A DNA stretch of 64,000 bases from Vreelandella titanicae BH1 (GTDB lineage: Bacteria > Pseudomonadota > Gammaproteobacteria > Pseudomonadales > Halomonadaceae). The position numbers and the translations under genes were made by a program. The stretch is taken from NCBI RefSeq assembly GCF_000336575.1, contig NZ_AOPO01000002.1, forward strand, positions 372,006-436,005. The letters run 5' to 3'. Each line of letters starts with the position of its first letter. The first letter of the stretch is position 1. Shown piece after piece: positions 1-9,713 of this stretch. Below the pieces are notes generated by a model. The model was not told the origin of the DNA. It did no database searches and saw nothing but the letters and a program-made list of their open reading frames with translations.

Positions 1-1018
1 TTTTGCTTGGCGTATTCGTGGCAATCCGCTGAGCTGGATGCTCAAAGAGCACGATACTCTCAGCCAGTCGTTTGATGTAGTGCTAGCCACTTCGATGGTT
101 GATCTGGCAACGCTGGTAGGGCTGTTCCCGCATCTGGGTCGAGCAAAAAAGGTTGTCTACTTTCATGAAAACCAGTTCGCCTATCCTGAGTCGAGCGATC
201 AAATGCCACAAGTAGAGGCCAAAATGGTCAATCTCTATACGGCGCTGGCGGCGGATAGCGTGGTGTTTAACAGCGCCTATAACCGTGACTCCTTTATTGA
301 TGGCGCGCGAGCTTTTTTGAAAAAAATGCCGGAAAACCTTCCGGCAGCTAAGCCATTAGAAGCGATACGCGAGCGGGCTATGGTATTGCCGGTGCCCATT
401 CCTGATAGCACAGCCCCTGAAAACTTAGCACCTGAAAACGTAGAGCTTGAAAACTTAGCATCTAAAAACTTAGCACCTTGCCAGCAAACGGCTTTTCAAA
501 AAATGGTGCCACAGCGAATTATCTGGAATCACCGCTGGGAGTATGACAAAAATCCCGACGACTTCTTCACCGTGTTGTTTGCGTTAAGCGAAGCCGGTGT
601 AGCGTTTGAACTGGCGGTGCTTGGTCAGCGTTTCCGCCAAGTCCCCGCTATTTTTGCCGAGGCCGAGCAGCGCTTAGCCAAGCATATTGTGGCTTGGGGG
701 CCACAGCCGGAGGAGGCCTACCGTGAGTTGTTGGATAGCGCGGATATTGTGGTTTCGACCACTTGGCATGAATTTCAGGGGTTGGCGATCATGGAGGCGG
801 CCCAGCGCGGGGCGTTGCCGCTGGTGCCTCATCGGCTCTGCTTCCCGGCGCTTTATCCGCCTGCCTATCGCTATGACGGTACCCGGGAAGGGCTTTACGA
901 CCGGCTCAGTGCTTGGCTTAACGATCCAGCGACTCGCCCTGAACTACTTGATACTACCGCTTGGGAGTGGCCCGCTTGGCGTGAGGCTTACCGCCAGTTG
1001 CTGATGAGTTCGACTTGA
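1..1018 (+). CDS. tRNA-queuosine mannosyltransferase-like glycosyltransferase, 5' partial
   Basis: The frame is open from base 2 and gives FAWRIRGNPLSW before the first ATG at 38, so the true start lies upstream of the window. The motifs WRIRGNPLSW, VVYFHENQFAYP and NSAYNRDSF are typical of the DUF3524/GTDC1 family, which includes the animal enzyme that adds mannose to queuosine in tRNA-Asp. The second half (IIWNHRWEYDKNP, STTWHEFQGLAIMEAA) is the nucleotide-sugar-binding half of a GT-B glycosyltransferase. A low-complexity stretch of five-residue repeats separates the halves. It converges on nth with a 12-base gap. The family assignment is fairly secure; the substrate in this bacterium is inferred. 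Confidence 0.8.
   Translation, partial: FAWRIRGNPLSWMLKEHDTLSQSFDVVLATSMVDLATLVGLFPHLGRAKKVVYFHENQFAYPESSDQMPQVEAKMVNLYTALAADSVVFNSAYNRDSFIDGARAFLKKMPENLPAAKPLEAIRERAMVLPVPIPDSTAPENLAPENVELENLASKNLAPCQQTAFQKMVPQRIIWNHRWEYDKNPDDFFTVLFALSEAGVAFELAVLGQRFRQVPAIFAEAEQRLAKHIVAWGPQPEEAYRELLDSADIVVSTTWHEFQGLAIMEAAQRGALPLVPHRLCFPALYPPAYRYDGTREGLYDRLSAWLNDPATRPELLDTTAWEWPAWREAYRQLLMSST
411..477 (+). repeat. 15-bp in-frame tandem repeat
   Basis: About four and a half copies of a 15-base unit (units starting at 411, 426, 441, 456 and 471, consensus TAGCACCTGAAAACT) encode imperfect five-residue repeats of the type APENL, APENV, ELENL, ASKNL. The repeat lies in the linker between the two halves of the glycosyltransferase. 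Because the unit is a multiple of three, copy-number changes would keep the frame. Confidence 0.8.
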
Positions 1019-1029
1019 TGGCCTAGCCG

Positions 1030-1668
1030 TTAAGCAAGTTCGGTTTTGTCTTTGTAGTCGCACAGATCCTCGATAATGCAGCTACCACAGCGGGGTTTGC
1101 GCGCGATACAGGTGTAGCGGCCGTGCAGAATTAGCCAGTGGTGAGCATCGTGCAGAAACCCTTTTGGCACATGGCGCAGCAGTTTTTGCTCCACCTCAAC
1201 GACATCTTTGCCTTTAGCGATGCCGGTGCGATTGGATACCCGGAAAATATGCGTATCCACCGCCATGGTGGGCTGACCGAATGCCGTGTTGAGAATCACA
1301 TTGGCAGTTTTACGGCCTACGCCGGGTAAGGCTTCCAACGCTTGGCGGGTGTCGGGCACTTCGCCACCGTGCTGATTAACGAGGATGTGGCAGGTTTTCA
1401 TCAGGTTTTCGGCTTTGGTGTTGTACAAGCCGATGGTTTTGATATGCGCTTTAAGCTCATCGATACCTAAATCAATGATCGCTTGGGGCGTGTTAGCGAC
1501 CGGGTAGAGCCGCGCCGTGGCTTTATTGACGCCTACATCGGTGGCTTGAGCAGAAAGCAGTACGGCAGCCAGCAGCTCAAAGGGCGTGTTCCAGTTAAGC
1601 TCGGTGGTGGGGTGCGGGTTCTCTGCCTGAAGGCGAGCAAAGATTTCATGACGCTTTTGGGCATTCAT
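1030..1668 (-). CDS. nth: Endonuclease III (DNA glycosylase/AP lyase)
   Basis: The product has 212 residues, almost the same as E. coli Nth (211). It removes oxidised pyrimidines in base-excision repair. The helix-hairpin-helix LPGVGRKTANVIL contains the catalytic Lys, VDTHIFRVSNR contains the catalytic Asp, and the C-terminal CIARKPRCGSCIIEDLC carries the four Cys that bind the [4Fe-4S] cluster. It is the last gene of the leftward rsxABCDGE-nth array, separated from rsxE by 73 bases, the same order as in E. coli. Confidence 0.97.
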   Translation of the reverse strand: MNAQKRHEIFARLQAENPHPTTELNWNTPFELLAAVLLSAQATDVGVNKATARLYPVANTPQAIIDLGIDELKAHIKTIGLYNTKAENLMKTCHILVNQHGGEVPDTRQALEALPGVGRKTANVILNTAFGQPTMAVDTHIFRVSNRTGIAKGKDVVEVEQKLLRHVPKGFLHDAHHWLILHGRYTCIARKPRCGSCIIEDLCDYKDKTELA

Positions 1669-1741
1669 GGCGGGTCTCTTAATAAATACGCGTTATAAAT
1701 ACAAGCAGTTGCTTACATGTGTACTTTCGGCATCTTGCCAA

Positions 1742-2443
1742 CTATTTAATCGTGCCGGTAACCCGTACGCGGCGCTCAGTTCGGGGTGCTGCCGCGACTG
1801 GCTTGGCACGGGCAGCATTGCGTTGATCGATAACGTTTTTCAGCGCGATTAACAGGCCCGCCACAAAGAACGCGCCGGGCGGCAGCACGAAAAACAGGAA
1901 CTGGTAGTCGTCGGCAATCGTCAGCTGCCAACTGGCCGCTTGCGGCCCAAACAGTAGCGCCATATCGCTAAACAGCGTGCCTTGGCCCAGCAACTCGCGC
2001 AGAGCGCCAAGTAACACCAGTACCGCAGCAAAACCCAACCCCATCATAAAGCCATCGATGGCCGCTGGAAGCACCGGCTGGCGGGAAGCAAATGCATCGG
2101 CTCGGCCAAGAATGGCGCAGTTGGTCACGATCAGCGGAATAAAAATCCCCAATACCTGATAGAGCGGGTAGGCGTAGGCGGCCATGAGCAGTTCAGCGCA
2201 GGTAACAAAAGCTGCAATCACCATTACGAAAGCGGGCAAGCGCACCGCGCTGGGCACCTGGTGACGAATCAGCGAAATCGCCGTGCTGGCGCCTACCATT
2301 ACCAGTAGCGTAGCCAGCGCCAGCCCCAGCGCATTGACGACATTTCCACTCACGGCTAGCAGCGGGCAAAGTCCCAGCAGTTGCACCAGCGCGGGGTTAT
2401 TCGACCAAAGGCCGCTTTGGGCTAGTTCGCGCCACTGGCTCAT
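1742..2443 (-). CDS. rsxE: Ion-translocating electron transport complex subunit RsxE/RnfE
   Basis: A 233-residue integral membrane subunit of the Rsx/Rnf complex, which moves electrons across the inner membrane and, in E. coli, keeps SoxR reduced. The sequence has about six hydrophobic segments. [17 protein letters not shown] and [24 protein letters not shown] match the paralogous RsxA/RsxE membrane fold with its conserved Cys residues. The gene overlaps rsxG by four bases. A basic, Ala-rich tail follows the last membrane helix. Confidence 0.95.
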   Translation of the reverse strand: MSQWRELAQSGLWSNNPALVQLLGLCPLLAVSGNVVNALGLALATLLVMVGASTAISLIRHQVPSAVRLPAFVMVIAAFVTCAELLMAAYAYPLYQVLGIFIPLIVTNCAILGRADAFASRQPVLPAAIDGFMMGLGFAAVLVLLGALRELLGQGTLFSDMALLFGPQAASWQLTIADDYQFLFFVLPPGAFFVAGLLIALKNVIDQRNAARAKPVAAAPRTERRVRVTGTIK

Positions 2444-3099
2444 AAGGTGGGCTCCTCAAATGACATCGGTAGCGGTGTATCGGCGGCGTACTGAAGCGCT
2501 TTATGGACAGCGTTGACCACGGCTCGGGGCGTAATCGTTGCACCGGTGAACGCATCAAAGTGACCGCCATCTTTAGCTACCGCCCAGCCTTCTGGTGGCA
2601 AGCTATCTAACCTTAAACCATTAAACCGGGTGATCCAGTCGCTGCGGCTGCGCTCAATGTCATCGCCTAGCCCAGGCGTTTCCTGGTGCTGGGTAACGCG
2701 CACGCCGCTGATACGCTGGTGCTCATCAATGCCAATCAGTAGGTGGATTTTGCCGTTATATCCCTGGCGGGTTACCACCGGCAAGATCACTGCGCTGCTT
2801 CCGTTTCGGCTCGGGTTATTGTTCTCGCTGCCACTTACCCACCAGCCTTGGCTATCACTCGCCAACCCTAGCGCTTGTGGGTTGGGAAGGGTAAAGGTGC
2901 TCTCCAGTACCTGGGTGACGGGGGTATTCGCCAGCGCTTGGGGCAGTACTTCCTGCAACTGGCGGTGTTGGTAAGCCAACTGATGTGTCTCTATACGTTC
3001 GGCGGTTAGCGCGCGGGTAAGCGCGACACTGCCGGCGGTAATCAGTGCAAAGGTGCCCAGCGCGAAGGCGCCACGCCGCATGGCCTGGAGCAGCGTCAT
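2440..3099 (-). CDS. rsxG: Electron transport complex subunit RsxG/RnfG (FMN-binding)
   Basis: The 219-residue product has one N-terminal membrane helix (residues about 10-28) and a periplasmic FMN-binding domain. [17 protein letters not shown] contains the [S/T]GAT motif whose final Thr carries covalently bound [21 protein letters not shown] is the other conserved FMN_bind stretch. The gene overlaps rsxE and rsxD by four bases each, so translation is probably coupled across the operon. Confidence 0.95.
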   Translation of the reverse strand: MTLLQAMRRGAFALGTFALITAGSVALTRALTAERIETHQLAYQHRQLQEVLPQALANTPVTQVLESTFTLPNPQALGLASDSQGWWVSGSENNNPSRNGSSAVILPVVTRQGYNGKIHLLIGIDEHQRISGVRVTQHQETPGLGDDIERSRSDWITRFNGLRLDSLPPEGWAVAKDGGHFDAFTGATITPRAVVNAVHKALQYAADTPLPMSFEEPTL

Positions 3100-4145
3100 G
3101 GCTGTTCTCCTGGCTTACCCGGTGAAGCTTTTTGCTGGCCAGTGGGCCGCGGCACGCTATATATATCCAGTAATGGTACGCACAGGTTCATCAGTAAGAC
3201 CGCAAACGCCACAGCATCGGGGTAGCCGCCAAAGGTGCGAATAATGATAACCAGCGCGCCGATCCCCGCGCCATAAATAAGTTTGCCGCGTTGGCTGGTG
3301 GCAGCGGAGACCGGGTCGGTGGCAATAAAGAACGCCCCGAATAGCGTTGCCCCGGTGAGCAGGTGAAACAGCGGTGAAGCAAAGTGGCTGGGGTCGCTGA
3401 GATAAAACAGCGTGTCCAGTAGTACTAGGCTGCCAAGCATCGCGATCGGAATATGCCAACTAATAATCCGCTTCGCTAACAACACCACACCACCTACTAG
3501 CCAAGCAAGTGCTACCCATCGCCAGGCAGTTAGGGTTCCATTCGGCAGTGGGTTAGCCGCCCAAAACTCGCTGGCAAGCACGGCGTCCCCTTTGTGCTTA
3601 AAAGCATCTAGCGGTGTTGCGCCGCTCAAACTATCTAGTTGGGCGGTCGGTAGAGTTCCGGTGATTTGCGCCCATAAATCATTAGGTAGCATTTCCTGGG
3701 GCGGTGCCCATAGCGTCATGTAGGTAGGAAACGACACCAATAGCAGCGCATAGCCCACCATGGCGGGGTTAAACGGGTTATGCCCCAAGCCGCCGTATAG
3801 CTGCTTGGCGACTACAATTGCCGCGATCATACCCACGCCGACAAGCCACCAGGGGCTAGCGGGTGGCAGTGACGTGCCCAGCAAAACGCCGGTAAGCAGG
3901 GCACTTGAGTCATTCAGCGTCACACGAATGGGGCGCTTGCGTAGCCGTAGCACGGCGGCTTCAAGCGCAATACCAAAAGCGGCGGCTAACAGTACATTGC
4001 TGATAACTCCAAGGCCAAAGAAGTAGCTCATGGTGGCGATGCCTGGCAGGGTTGCTGCAATTACCCAGCGCATTAAGCTTGCCGTTGGTGGCACCGCGGT
4101 TGCCGTCATGGCATCTTTAACGCCTGAGGCGTGCATCATGCTCAT
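3096..4145 (-). CDS. rsxD: Electron transport complex subunit RsxD/RnfD
   Basis: A 349-residue polytopic membrane subunit. The motif DSLSGATPLDAFK contains the Thr that carries covalent FMN in RnfD. Several hydrophobic helices and FFIATDPVSAATSQRGKLIYGAGIG match the NqrB/RnfD family. The length agrees with E. coli RsxD (352). It overlaps rsxC and rsxG by four bases on either side. Confidence 0.95.
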   Translation of the reverse strand: MSMMHASGVKDAMTATAVPPTASLMRWVIAATLPGIATMSYFFGLGVISNVLLAAAFGIALEAAVLRLRKRPIRVTLNDSSALLTGVLLGTSLPPASPWWLVGVGMIAAIVVAKQLYGGLGHNPFNPAMVGYALLLVSFPTYMTLWAPPQEMLPNDLWAQITGTLPTAQLDSLSGATPLDAFKHKGDAVLASEFWAANPLPNGTLTAWRWVALAWLVGGVVLLAKRIISWHIPIAMLGSLVLLDTLFYLSDPSHFASPLFHLLTGATLFGAFFIATDPVSAATSQRGKLIYGAGIGALVIIIRTFGGYPDAVAFAVLLMNLCVPLLDIYSVPRPTGQQKASPGKPGEQP

Positions 4146-5797
4146 GGCGACTCCTCGTTAGACTGCTGTTCGCGCGCCTGGGCAAGCTGCAACTCGGCTG
4201 CTTTCAAGTTCTCCTGGGCGGTGGCAAGCTGCATTTCTAAGTCATCCAGGGATTGTTTAGGATCTTCCTGAGCGACGCGCGCCAGGGTTTTTTCAGCCTT
4301 TTTGACCGATGCTTTGGCGGCGGCATGGGCGATGCGCAGACCGCGTAAGTCGACCTTTTCGCTGTTGGTTGCGGCAGTGTTAGAAGGGCGCCGCTGTTGC
4401 GCCTGGCGGGCTTGCTTGCGTGCCTGTTTCTCAGCCTCCTCCCGAGCAAGCCGCGCTTGGCGAAACTCAAAACGGTGCTTGGCGTGCTCCGCTTTTGCTG
4501 TCTCAATTCGCTGCAGGCGTAACCGGCTTTTAGCTTCCCGGTAATCCACCACGAGCGGAATATGGCTGGGGCAGACGTAGCTGCAGGCACCGCACTCAAT
4601 GCAATCAAATAGGTGGTAGCGCTCAAGCTTGGCATCATCCTGAGCGCGGGCGTACCAGTGCAGCTGTTGCGGCAGCAGTGCTACCGGGCAAACGCTTTCG
4701 CACTCACCGCAGCGAATGCAGGGCGATTCTGCTGGGGGCGGCGGTAACTCTTCAAGCGTTGCCGCGATTAAACAGTTGGTAAGCTTGGTGACCGGCGTAT
4801 CGAGCGTTAGCAGTGGCGTGCCCATCATGGGGCCACCTTGAATCACTTGGTGTAACTCTGGGGTATTTAACCCTGCCTGCTCCAGCAGCTCTCTAACCGA
4901 TGTGCCCAGACGCACCCAGCGATTGCCGGGCTGGGTGATGGCCTCTCCAGTCAGCGTGACCACCCTGGAAACCAGCGGCTGACCATCGCGCACTGCGTGT
5001 AGTATCGCCAGTAGCGTGCCTGGGTTGTGGCACAGCACGCCAACATCAGCAGGCAGCCCGCCACTGGGTACGTTGAGGTCTAGCAGTTTTTTAATCAGTT
5101 GTCGTTCGCCGCCGCTGGGGTAGCGGGTGGCGATCACGGCCAGCTCGACGGGGACTGGCTGACTATTGGTTAGGGCTTGCTTCAGCGCGTCAATGGCCTC
5201 GGGTTTGTTATCCTCGATGCCAATAACGATATGCTGCGCGCCACACAGTTTGGCGATTATCTGTGCGCCTTCAAGCACCTCGTTAGCGTAGTGGCGCAGG
5301 GTAAGATCATCGGCGGTGATATAGGGCTCGCACTCGGCGGCGTTAATCACCAGGGTGTGAATCGTATGTTGTTCGACCACCCGCGCTTTAATATGGGTGG
5401 GAAACCCGGCGCCACCTAAGCCGACGATGCCGCTCTCGTTTAAACGCTCAAGCAGCGCGTGGGGTTCGACATTTTGCCACACCAATGGTGGCAGTCTAAG
5501 CCACTCATCTTGCCCGTCACCCTCAATGCTGATTTGGGTAGTGCTAACCTCGCTCACCGTACCGCTAATGCTGGCGTGCAGGGCACTAGAGACCATACCT
5601 TCACGTTTGGCAATCACGCTGCCCACTTTTACCGCATTTCCTTGCGCCACACAGGGCTTCGCTGGCTGACCGCTGTGCTGCTGAAGGGGGAGAGTGACCC
5701 GGCGGGGCAGTGGCGTTTCAATCAGCGCGGATTGGTTTGAACGCTGTTTGCGTTCGGGGGGGTAAATCCCTCCCGGGAAGTCAAAGGCGTTCGACAT
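4142..5797 (-). CDS. rsxC: Electron transport complex subunit RsxC/RnfC
   Basis: The soluble subunit thought to accept electrons from NADH. I chose the ATG at 5797 ([15 protein letters not shown]) because it overlaps the rsxB stop as TGATG and has an AAGGGT ribosome site; an upstream in-frame start at 5869 lies inside rsxB. GLGGAGFPTHIK is the nucleotide/FMN-binding Gly-rich motif. CIRCGECESVCP and CIECGACSYVCP bind two [4Fe-4S] clusters. The C-terminal 130 residues are Ala/Lys/Glu-rich and predicted helical, as in other RsxC proteins, but shorter than in E. coli (740 residues in total there, about 551 here). Confidence 0.95.
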   Translation of the reverse strand: MSNAFDFPGGIYPPERKQRSNQSALIETPLPRRVTLPLQQHSGQPAKPCVAQGNAVKVGSVIAKREGMVSSALHASISGTVSEVSTTQISIEGDGQDEWLRLPPLVWQNVEPHALLERLNESGIVGLGGAGFPTHIKARVVEQHTIHTLVINAAECEPYITADDLTLRHYANEVLEGAQIIAKLCGAQHIVIGIEDNKPEAIDALKQALTNSQPVPVELAVIATRYPSGGERQLIKKLLDLNVPSGGLPADVGVLCHNPGTLLAILHAVRDGQPLVSRVVTLTGEAITQPGNRWVRLGTSVRELLEQAGLNTPELHQVIQGGPMMGTPLLTLDTPVTKLTNCLIAATLEELPPPPAESPCIRCGECESVCPVALLPQQLHWYARAQDDAKLERYHLFDCIECGACSYVCPSHIPLVVDYREAKSRLRLQRIETAKAEHAKHRFEFRQARLAREEAEKQARKQARQAQQRRPSNTAATNSEKVDLRGLRIAHAAAKASVKKAEKTLARVAQEDPKQSLDDLEMQLATAQENLKAAELQLAQAREQQSNEESP

Positions 5798-6393
5798 CAA
5801 GACACCCTTGAAGCGGGTTGGCGGTCGCTGGCAATCATGTTTGATGAGTGCGCCACTACCGGCTGCCACTGGGTGAGCGGGGCTGAGCGTGGCAGCATAT
5901 CGATACAGTCCACGGGGCAGGGGTCAAGGCAGAGATCGCAGCCGGTGCACTCGTCTTCAATCACGGTATGCATTAATTTAGCCGCGCCGATAATCGCATC
6001 GACCGGGCAGGCCTGGATGCACTTGGTGCAGCCAATGCACTCCGCTTCGCGAATAAATGCCACCTTGGCTTCGCTTTGCGCTTCGCCATCCAGGGGCTCG
6101 GGGTCGCGCCCGAGAAGATCGGCAAGGGCGTGAATCGTCGCTTCGCCACCCGGAGGGCATTTATTCAGCGCATCACCCTGGTTAATGGCTTCAGCGTAAG
6201 GGCGGCAGCCTGGGTAGCCGCACTGGCCGCACTGGGTTTGCGGCAGTAGCGCATCAATTTGCTCAACTAGCGGGTTATCTTCGCGCTTAAAGCGCTCGCT
6301 CACCAAGCCCAGCAGGGCGCCAAAACCGATACCCAAGCCGGTTAATACCGCGACGGCGCTGAGGATTCCAATGATATCAATGGTGCTATTCAT
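5797..6393 (-). CDS. rsxB: Electron transport complex subunit RsxB/RnfB
   Basis: A 198-residue iron-sulphur protein. An N-terminal membrane helix (residues about 8-28) is followed by the [16 protein letters not shown] cluster-binding domain. Two ferredoxin motifs follow, [16 protein letters not shown] and [16 protein letters not shown]. It passes electrons from RsxC to the membrane subunits. It starts 12 bases after rsxA and its stop overlaps the rsxC start. Confidence 0.96.
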   Translation of the reverse strand: MNSTIDIIGILSAVAVLTGLGIGFGALLGLVSERFKREDNPLVEQIDALLPQTQCGQCGYPGCRPYAEAINQGDALNKCPPGGEATIHALADLLGRDPEPLDGEAQSEAKVAFIREAECIGCTKCIQACPVDAIIGAAKLMHTVIEDECTGCDLCLDPCPVDCIDMLPRSAPLTQWQPVVAHSSNMIASDRQPASRVS

Positions 6394-6405
6394 TGCGCGC
6401 TGCCT

Positions 6406-6987
6406 TCATCCCTGCACCAACCCTGAAAACCCTAAAAATGCTAACGACATAAGGCTGGCGGTGACCATAGCAATCGCGGCGCCTTGGAAGGGTTTGGGAA
6501 TATCCGCCCCCGCTAAACGTTCGCGCATCGCGGCAAACAGCACCAAAATAAGCGAGAAGCCCAGTGCTGCGCCCAATCCATAAAGGGTGGTGTGGAAAAA
6601 GCTTAATTCACGGTTTAACGACAGCAGGGCTACACCCAATACCGCGCAGTTGGTGGTGATCAGCGGCAGGAAAATGCCCAGCACCTGGTGCAGCAGCGGA
6701 CTCAGTTGGCGCACCATGATTTCGGTAAACTGCACCACGGCGGCGATCACCACGATAAAACTAATGGTACGCAGGTAGGTTACATCCAGCGGCACAAGCA
6801 GGCCGTGATAAACCACGAAGCTAGCGGCCGATGCCAGGGTCAGCACAAAGGTAGTGGCCAGGGACATGCCCATGGCCGACTCCAGTTTATTGGAGACGCC
6901 CATAAACGGGCATAGGCCCAAGAACTGAACCAGTACGAAATTGTTGACCAGGGCAGTGCTGATCAAAATGATAAATAACTCACTCAT
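6406..6987 (-). CDS. rsxA: Electron transport complex subunit RsxA/RnfA
   Basis: First gene of the rsx operon. The start at 6987 ([19 protein letters not shown]) gives 193 residues, exactly the E. coli RsxA length; a longer open frame to 7035 adds 16 residues with no family support. Six hydrophobic helices and the Cys motifs [11 protein letters not shown] and [15 protein letters not shown] are typical of RnfA. Confidence 0.95.
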   Translation of the reverse strand: MSELFIILISTALVNNFVLVQFLGLCPFMGVSNKLESAMGMSLATTFVLTLASAASFVVYHGLLVPLDVTYLRTISFIVVIAAVVQFTEIMVRQLSPLLHQVLGIFLPLITTNCAVLGVALLSLNRELSFFHTTLYGLGAALGFSLILVLFAAMRERLAGADIPKPFQGAAIAMVTASLMSLAFLGFSGLVQG

Positions 6988-7093
6988 GGCAGCGTATTGT
7001 GCGAAGAAAAGGCGGCGCTGGCTAGTGGGAGGCAAGGAAGTTTGATGTGTGAAAAACCTATGCAGGAGGAAGTTTGAATAAAATTGCCGCTGT

Positions 7094-7137
7094 AATAAAA
7101 ATGCAAAGGGCAGAGCGCTTTTGAGTCTCTGCCCTTT
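7094..7137 (-). terminator. Rho-independent terminator after metG
   Basis: A perfect 11-bp inverted repeat, AAAGGGCAGAG at 7105-7115 and its complement at 7127-7137, is followed on the minus strand by a T-rich tract (GCATTTTTATT). It lies just downstream of the metG stop and upstream of rsxA. Confidence 0.85.
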
Positions 7138-7163
7138 AACCTGCTTACCGCTTATGCGACGGG

Positions 7164-9200
7164 TTAGGTTACCCGCTGACCCGGCTCGGCACCTGCATCG
7201 GGAGAGAGCAGGTAGATGCCATCTTCGTTAGCAGAGGCCAGCACCATGCCTTCCGATACGCCGAAGCGCATTTTGCGCGGAGCCAGGTTGGCGACCATGA
7301 CCGTTAAGCGGCCTTCCAGGGCTTCCGGGGCGTAGGCGGAGCGAATGCCGGAGAAGACGTTGCGGGTTTCGCCACCCAGGTCGAGGGTCAATTGCAGCAG
7401 TTTGTCGGCGCCTTCTACGTATTCGGCTTTGGCAATACGCGCAATGCGCAGGTCGACTTTAGCAAAGGCGGCAAAGTCGATTTCCTCGGCGATAGGCTCT
7501 TCCACCAGCGGGCCTTTGGGTGCTTCTTTCAATTTTTGCTCTTCCACGAGATCTTCCTTCGACGCTTCAATCATGGCATCGATTTTGTCACGTTCAACGC
7601 GGGTCATCAGCGGCTTGAATTTGTTGATTGTGTGTTCGGTGAGCACACTCTGTCGAGTGTGCCAGTCCAGCGACTCAACGTTAAGAAAAACACGGGCCTC
7701 TTCAGCCATGGCGGGTACCACAGGAGCCAAATAAACCATCAACTGGCGGAACAGATTAATGCCTACCGAGCATATCTCAAGCACCTCTGTGTCACGGCCA
7801 TCCTGCTTGGCCAGCGCCCAGGGTTCTTTATCAGCAATGTAGGTGTTGGCTTCATCCGCCAGTTCCATAATTTTGCGCATTGCCCGGCTAAATTCCCGGG
7901 CTTCAAAGTCTTCGGCAATATCATCACCGGCGGCAATAAAGCGGGCGACCATCTGTGGCTCAGCGCAGTGGCTTGAGAGGCTGCCACTGCCGAGCTTTTT
8001 AACAAAACCGGCGCAGCGGCTGGCAATGTTGACCACCTTGCCGACTAAATCTGAATTTACCCGCGCGGCAAAATCGTCCAAATTCAGATCCAGGTCATCA
8101 ACTTTGGAAGTAAGCTTGGCGGCAAAGTAGTAGCGCAAGTATTCCGGGTTGAGATGATCGGCGTAGGTGGCGGCTTTAATAAAGGTGCCGCGGGATTTCG
8201 ACATCTTGGCGCCGTCTACCGTCAGGAAACCGTGGCAGTTGACGGCGGTGGGGGTGCGCAGATCCGCGCCATGCAGCATGGCGGGCCAGAAGAGCGCGTG
8301 GAAGTAGACGATATCTTTGCCGATAAAGTGATATACCTCGGCATCAGAGCCTTTGTTCCAGTAGCTGTCGAAGTCGATACCTTCGCGGTCACACAAGTTC
8401 TTGAAGCTGGCCAAATAGCCAATTGGCGCATCCAGCCAGACATAAAAGTATTTGCCCGGGGCATCGGGAATTTCGAAGCCGAAGTAGGGCGCATCCCGGG
8501 AAATATCCCACTCGTTAAAGCCAGACTCAAACCACTCCATCAGCTTATTGCGGATTTGCGGCTGCACATGGCCGTCGTCAATCCAGCCCTGCAGGAAGTC
8601 GGCAAAGTCAGGCAGTTTAAAGAAGTAGTGGGTCGATGTACGTACTTCGGGCGTTGCGCCTGAAATGGCTGAAACGGGGTTGATCAAGTCGGCGGGAGTA
8701 TAGGTAGCGCCGCACTTTTCGCAGTTATCGCCATACTGGTCTTCAGCGCCACATCTAGGGCAGGTGCCTTTAATAAAACGGTCAGCCAGAAACAGGCCTT
8801 TCTGGGGGTCAAACATCTGCTCGATATCACGGGTGGCAATATGGCCTTTATCCCGTAAGCGCTTATAAATCATTTCGCTGAAGTGGCGGTTTTCAGCGGA
8901 GTGGGTCGAGTGGTAATTGTCGAACCCAACGCCAAAGCGGGCAAAGTCTGTTTGGTGATCGTTGGAAACCCGCTCAATCAGGGCTTCAGAGGTAATACCT
9001 TCCTGCTCGGCACGCAGCATAATGGCGGTGCCATGGGCGTCATCGGCACATACGTAGTAGCACTGCTGGCCACGGCTTTTCTGGAAACGTACCCAGATAT
9101 CAGTCTGGATATACTCAAGTAAGTGACCGAGGTGAATGGCTCCGTTGGCGTAAGGGAGCGCGCTAGTCACCAAAATGTTGCGCGTGGCGGTAGTAGACAT
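7164..9200 (-). CDS. metG: Methionyl-tRNA synthetase
   Basis: 678 residues, against 677 in E. coli. This class I synthetase attaches Met to initiator and elongator tRNA-Met. [17 protein letters not shown] holds the HIGH signature, [11 protein letters not shown] the KMSKS loop, and [18 protein letters not shown] binds zinc in the connective domain. The C-terminal EMAP/Arc1p-like tRNA-binding domain (about residues 575-678, from [13 protein letters not shown]) marks the dimeric type. It stands alone between two terminators. Confidence 0.98.
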   Translation of the reverse strand: MSTTATRNILVTSALPYANGAIHLGHLLEYIQTDIWVRFQKSRGQQCYYVCADDAHGTAIMLRAEQEGITSEALIERVSNDHQTDFARFGVGFDNYHSTHSAENRHFSEMIYKRLRDKGHIATRDIEQMFDPQKGLFLADRFIKGTCPRCGAEDQYGDNCEKCGATYTPADLINPVSAISGATPEVRTSTHYFFKLPDFADFLQGWIDDGHVQPQIRNKLMEWFESGFNEWDISRDAPYFGFEIPDAPGKYFYVWLDAPIGYLASFKNLCDREGIDFDSYWNKGSDAEVYHFIGKDIVYFHALFWPAMLHGADLRTPTAVNCHGFLTVDGAKMSKSRGTFIKAATYADHLNPEYLRYYFAAKLTSKVDDLDLNLDDFAARVNSDLVGKVVNIASRCAGFVKKLGSGSLSSHCAEPQMVARFIAAGDDIAEDFEAREFSRAMRKIMELADEANTYIADKEPWALAKQDGRDTEVLEICSVGINLFRQLMVYLAPVVPAMAEEARVFLNVESLDWHTRQSVLTEHTINKFKPLMTRVERDKIDAMIEASKEDLVEEQKLKEAPKGPLVEEPIAEEIDFAAFAKVDLRIARIAKAEYVEGADKLLQLTLDLGGETRNVFSGIRSAYAPEALEGRLTVMVANLAPRKMRFGVSEGMVLASANEDGIYLLSPDAGAEPGQRVT

Positions 9201-9246
9201 GGTGAAGGTTAATTCCGAGTGAATAAGGGTGCCGGTCAGGCGATAG

Positions 9247-9281
9247 TAAAAAAGACGGCGAAGTCGCTAAACGCTTCGCCG
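9247..9281 (-). terminator. Rho-independent terminator
   Basis: The inverted repeat CGGCGAAG (9256-9263) and CTTCGCCG (9274-9281) is followed on the minus strand by TCTTTTTTAC. It terminates the small gene at 9305-9586 before metG begins. Confidence 0.8.
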
Positions 9282-9304
9282 ATACCGTTACGTCCTAGCA
9301 ACGA

Positions 9305-9586
9305 TTAATAAAGCGCTTGCTCTTCTTGAACGACTTCACGCAGCAGTTCTAAAAAGAGCTTATCAGCCTCAGAGTGTTCAGCCGGGTCTTCCGGTATATG
9401 CACGCTGGTGGTATCGGAAATTTCGTTGGCAATCCGCGCCATCACCGCAGGGCTATTGCCTTCGGTCAGCTGTTCTCTGGCAATCGCCAGTGATTGCTCA
9501 AGGATCTTTGGATCTTGCAGCAGCTTACGAATAAAGCCACGTAGCTCGTTGATGATACGTGTTTTCTGAATTTCTGAACCGGACAT
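9305..9586 (-). CDS. Conserved small hypothetical protein
   Basis: A 93-residue acidic, helical protein of unknown function. The start at 9586 (MSGSEIQKTRIINEL) has a strong AAGGAG site; 16 more residues are open upstream but have no such site. I see no membrane segment, signal peptide or known motif. It has its own terminator, so it is probably a single-gene transcript. Confidence 0.7.
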   Translation of the reverse strand: MSGSEIQKTRIINELRGFIRKLLQDPKILEQSLAIAREQLTEGNSPAVMARIANEISDTTSVHIPEDPAEHSEADKLFLELLREVVQEEQALY

Positions 9587-9713
9587 GGGGGTCTCCTTAG
9601 GATCGCAATTGACGACAGCGCCATGCGAAACCAATCAATGCGTCGACCATAGCATTTTTTCCGCCAACGGGCATGAATTGCCCGTTATTAAAATGGCAGC
9701 TTAAAACGCTGAT

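Noticed and set aside
687..1004. 105-residue plus-strand frame inside the mannosyltransferase gene
   Set aside because: An out-of-frame shadow with Arg/Trp-rich translation typical of a non-coding frame.
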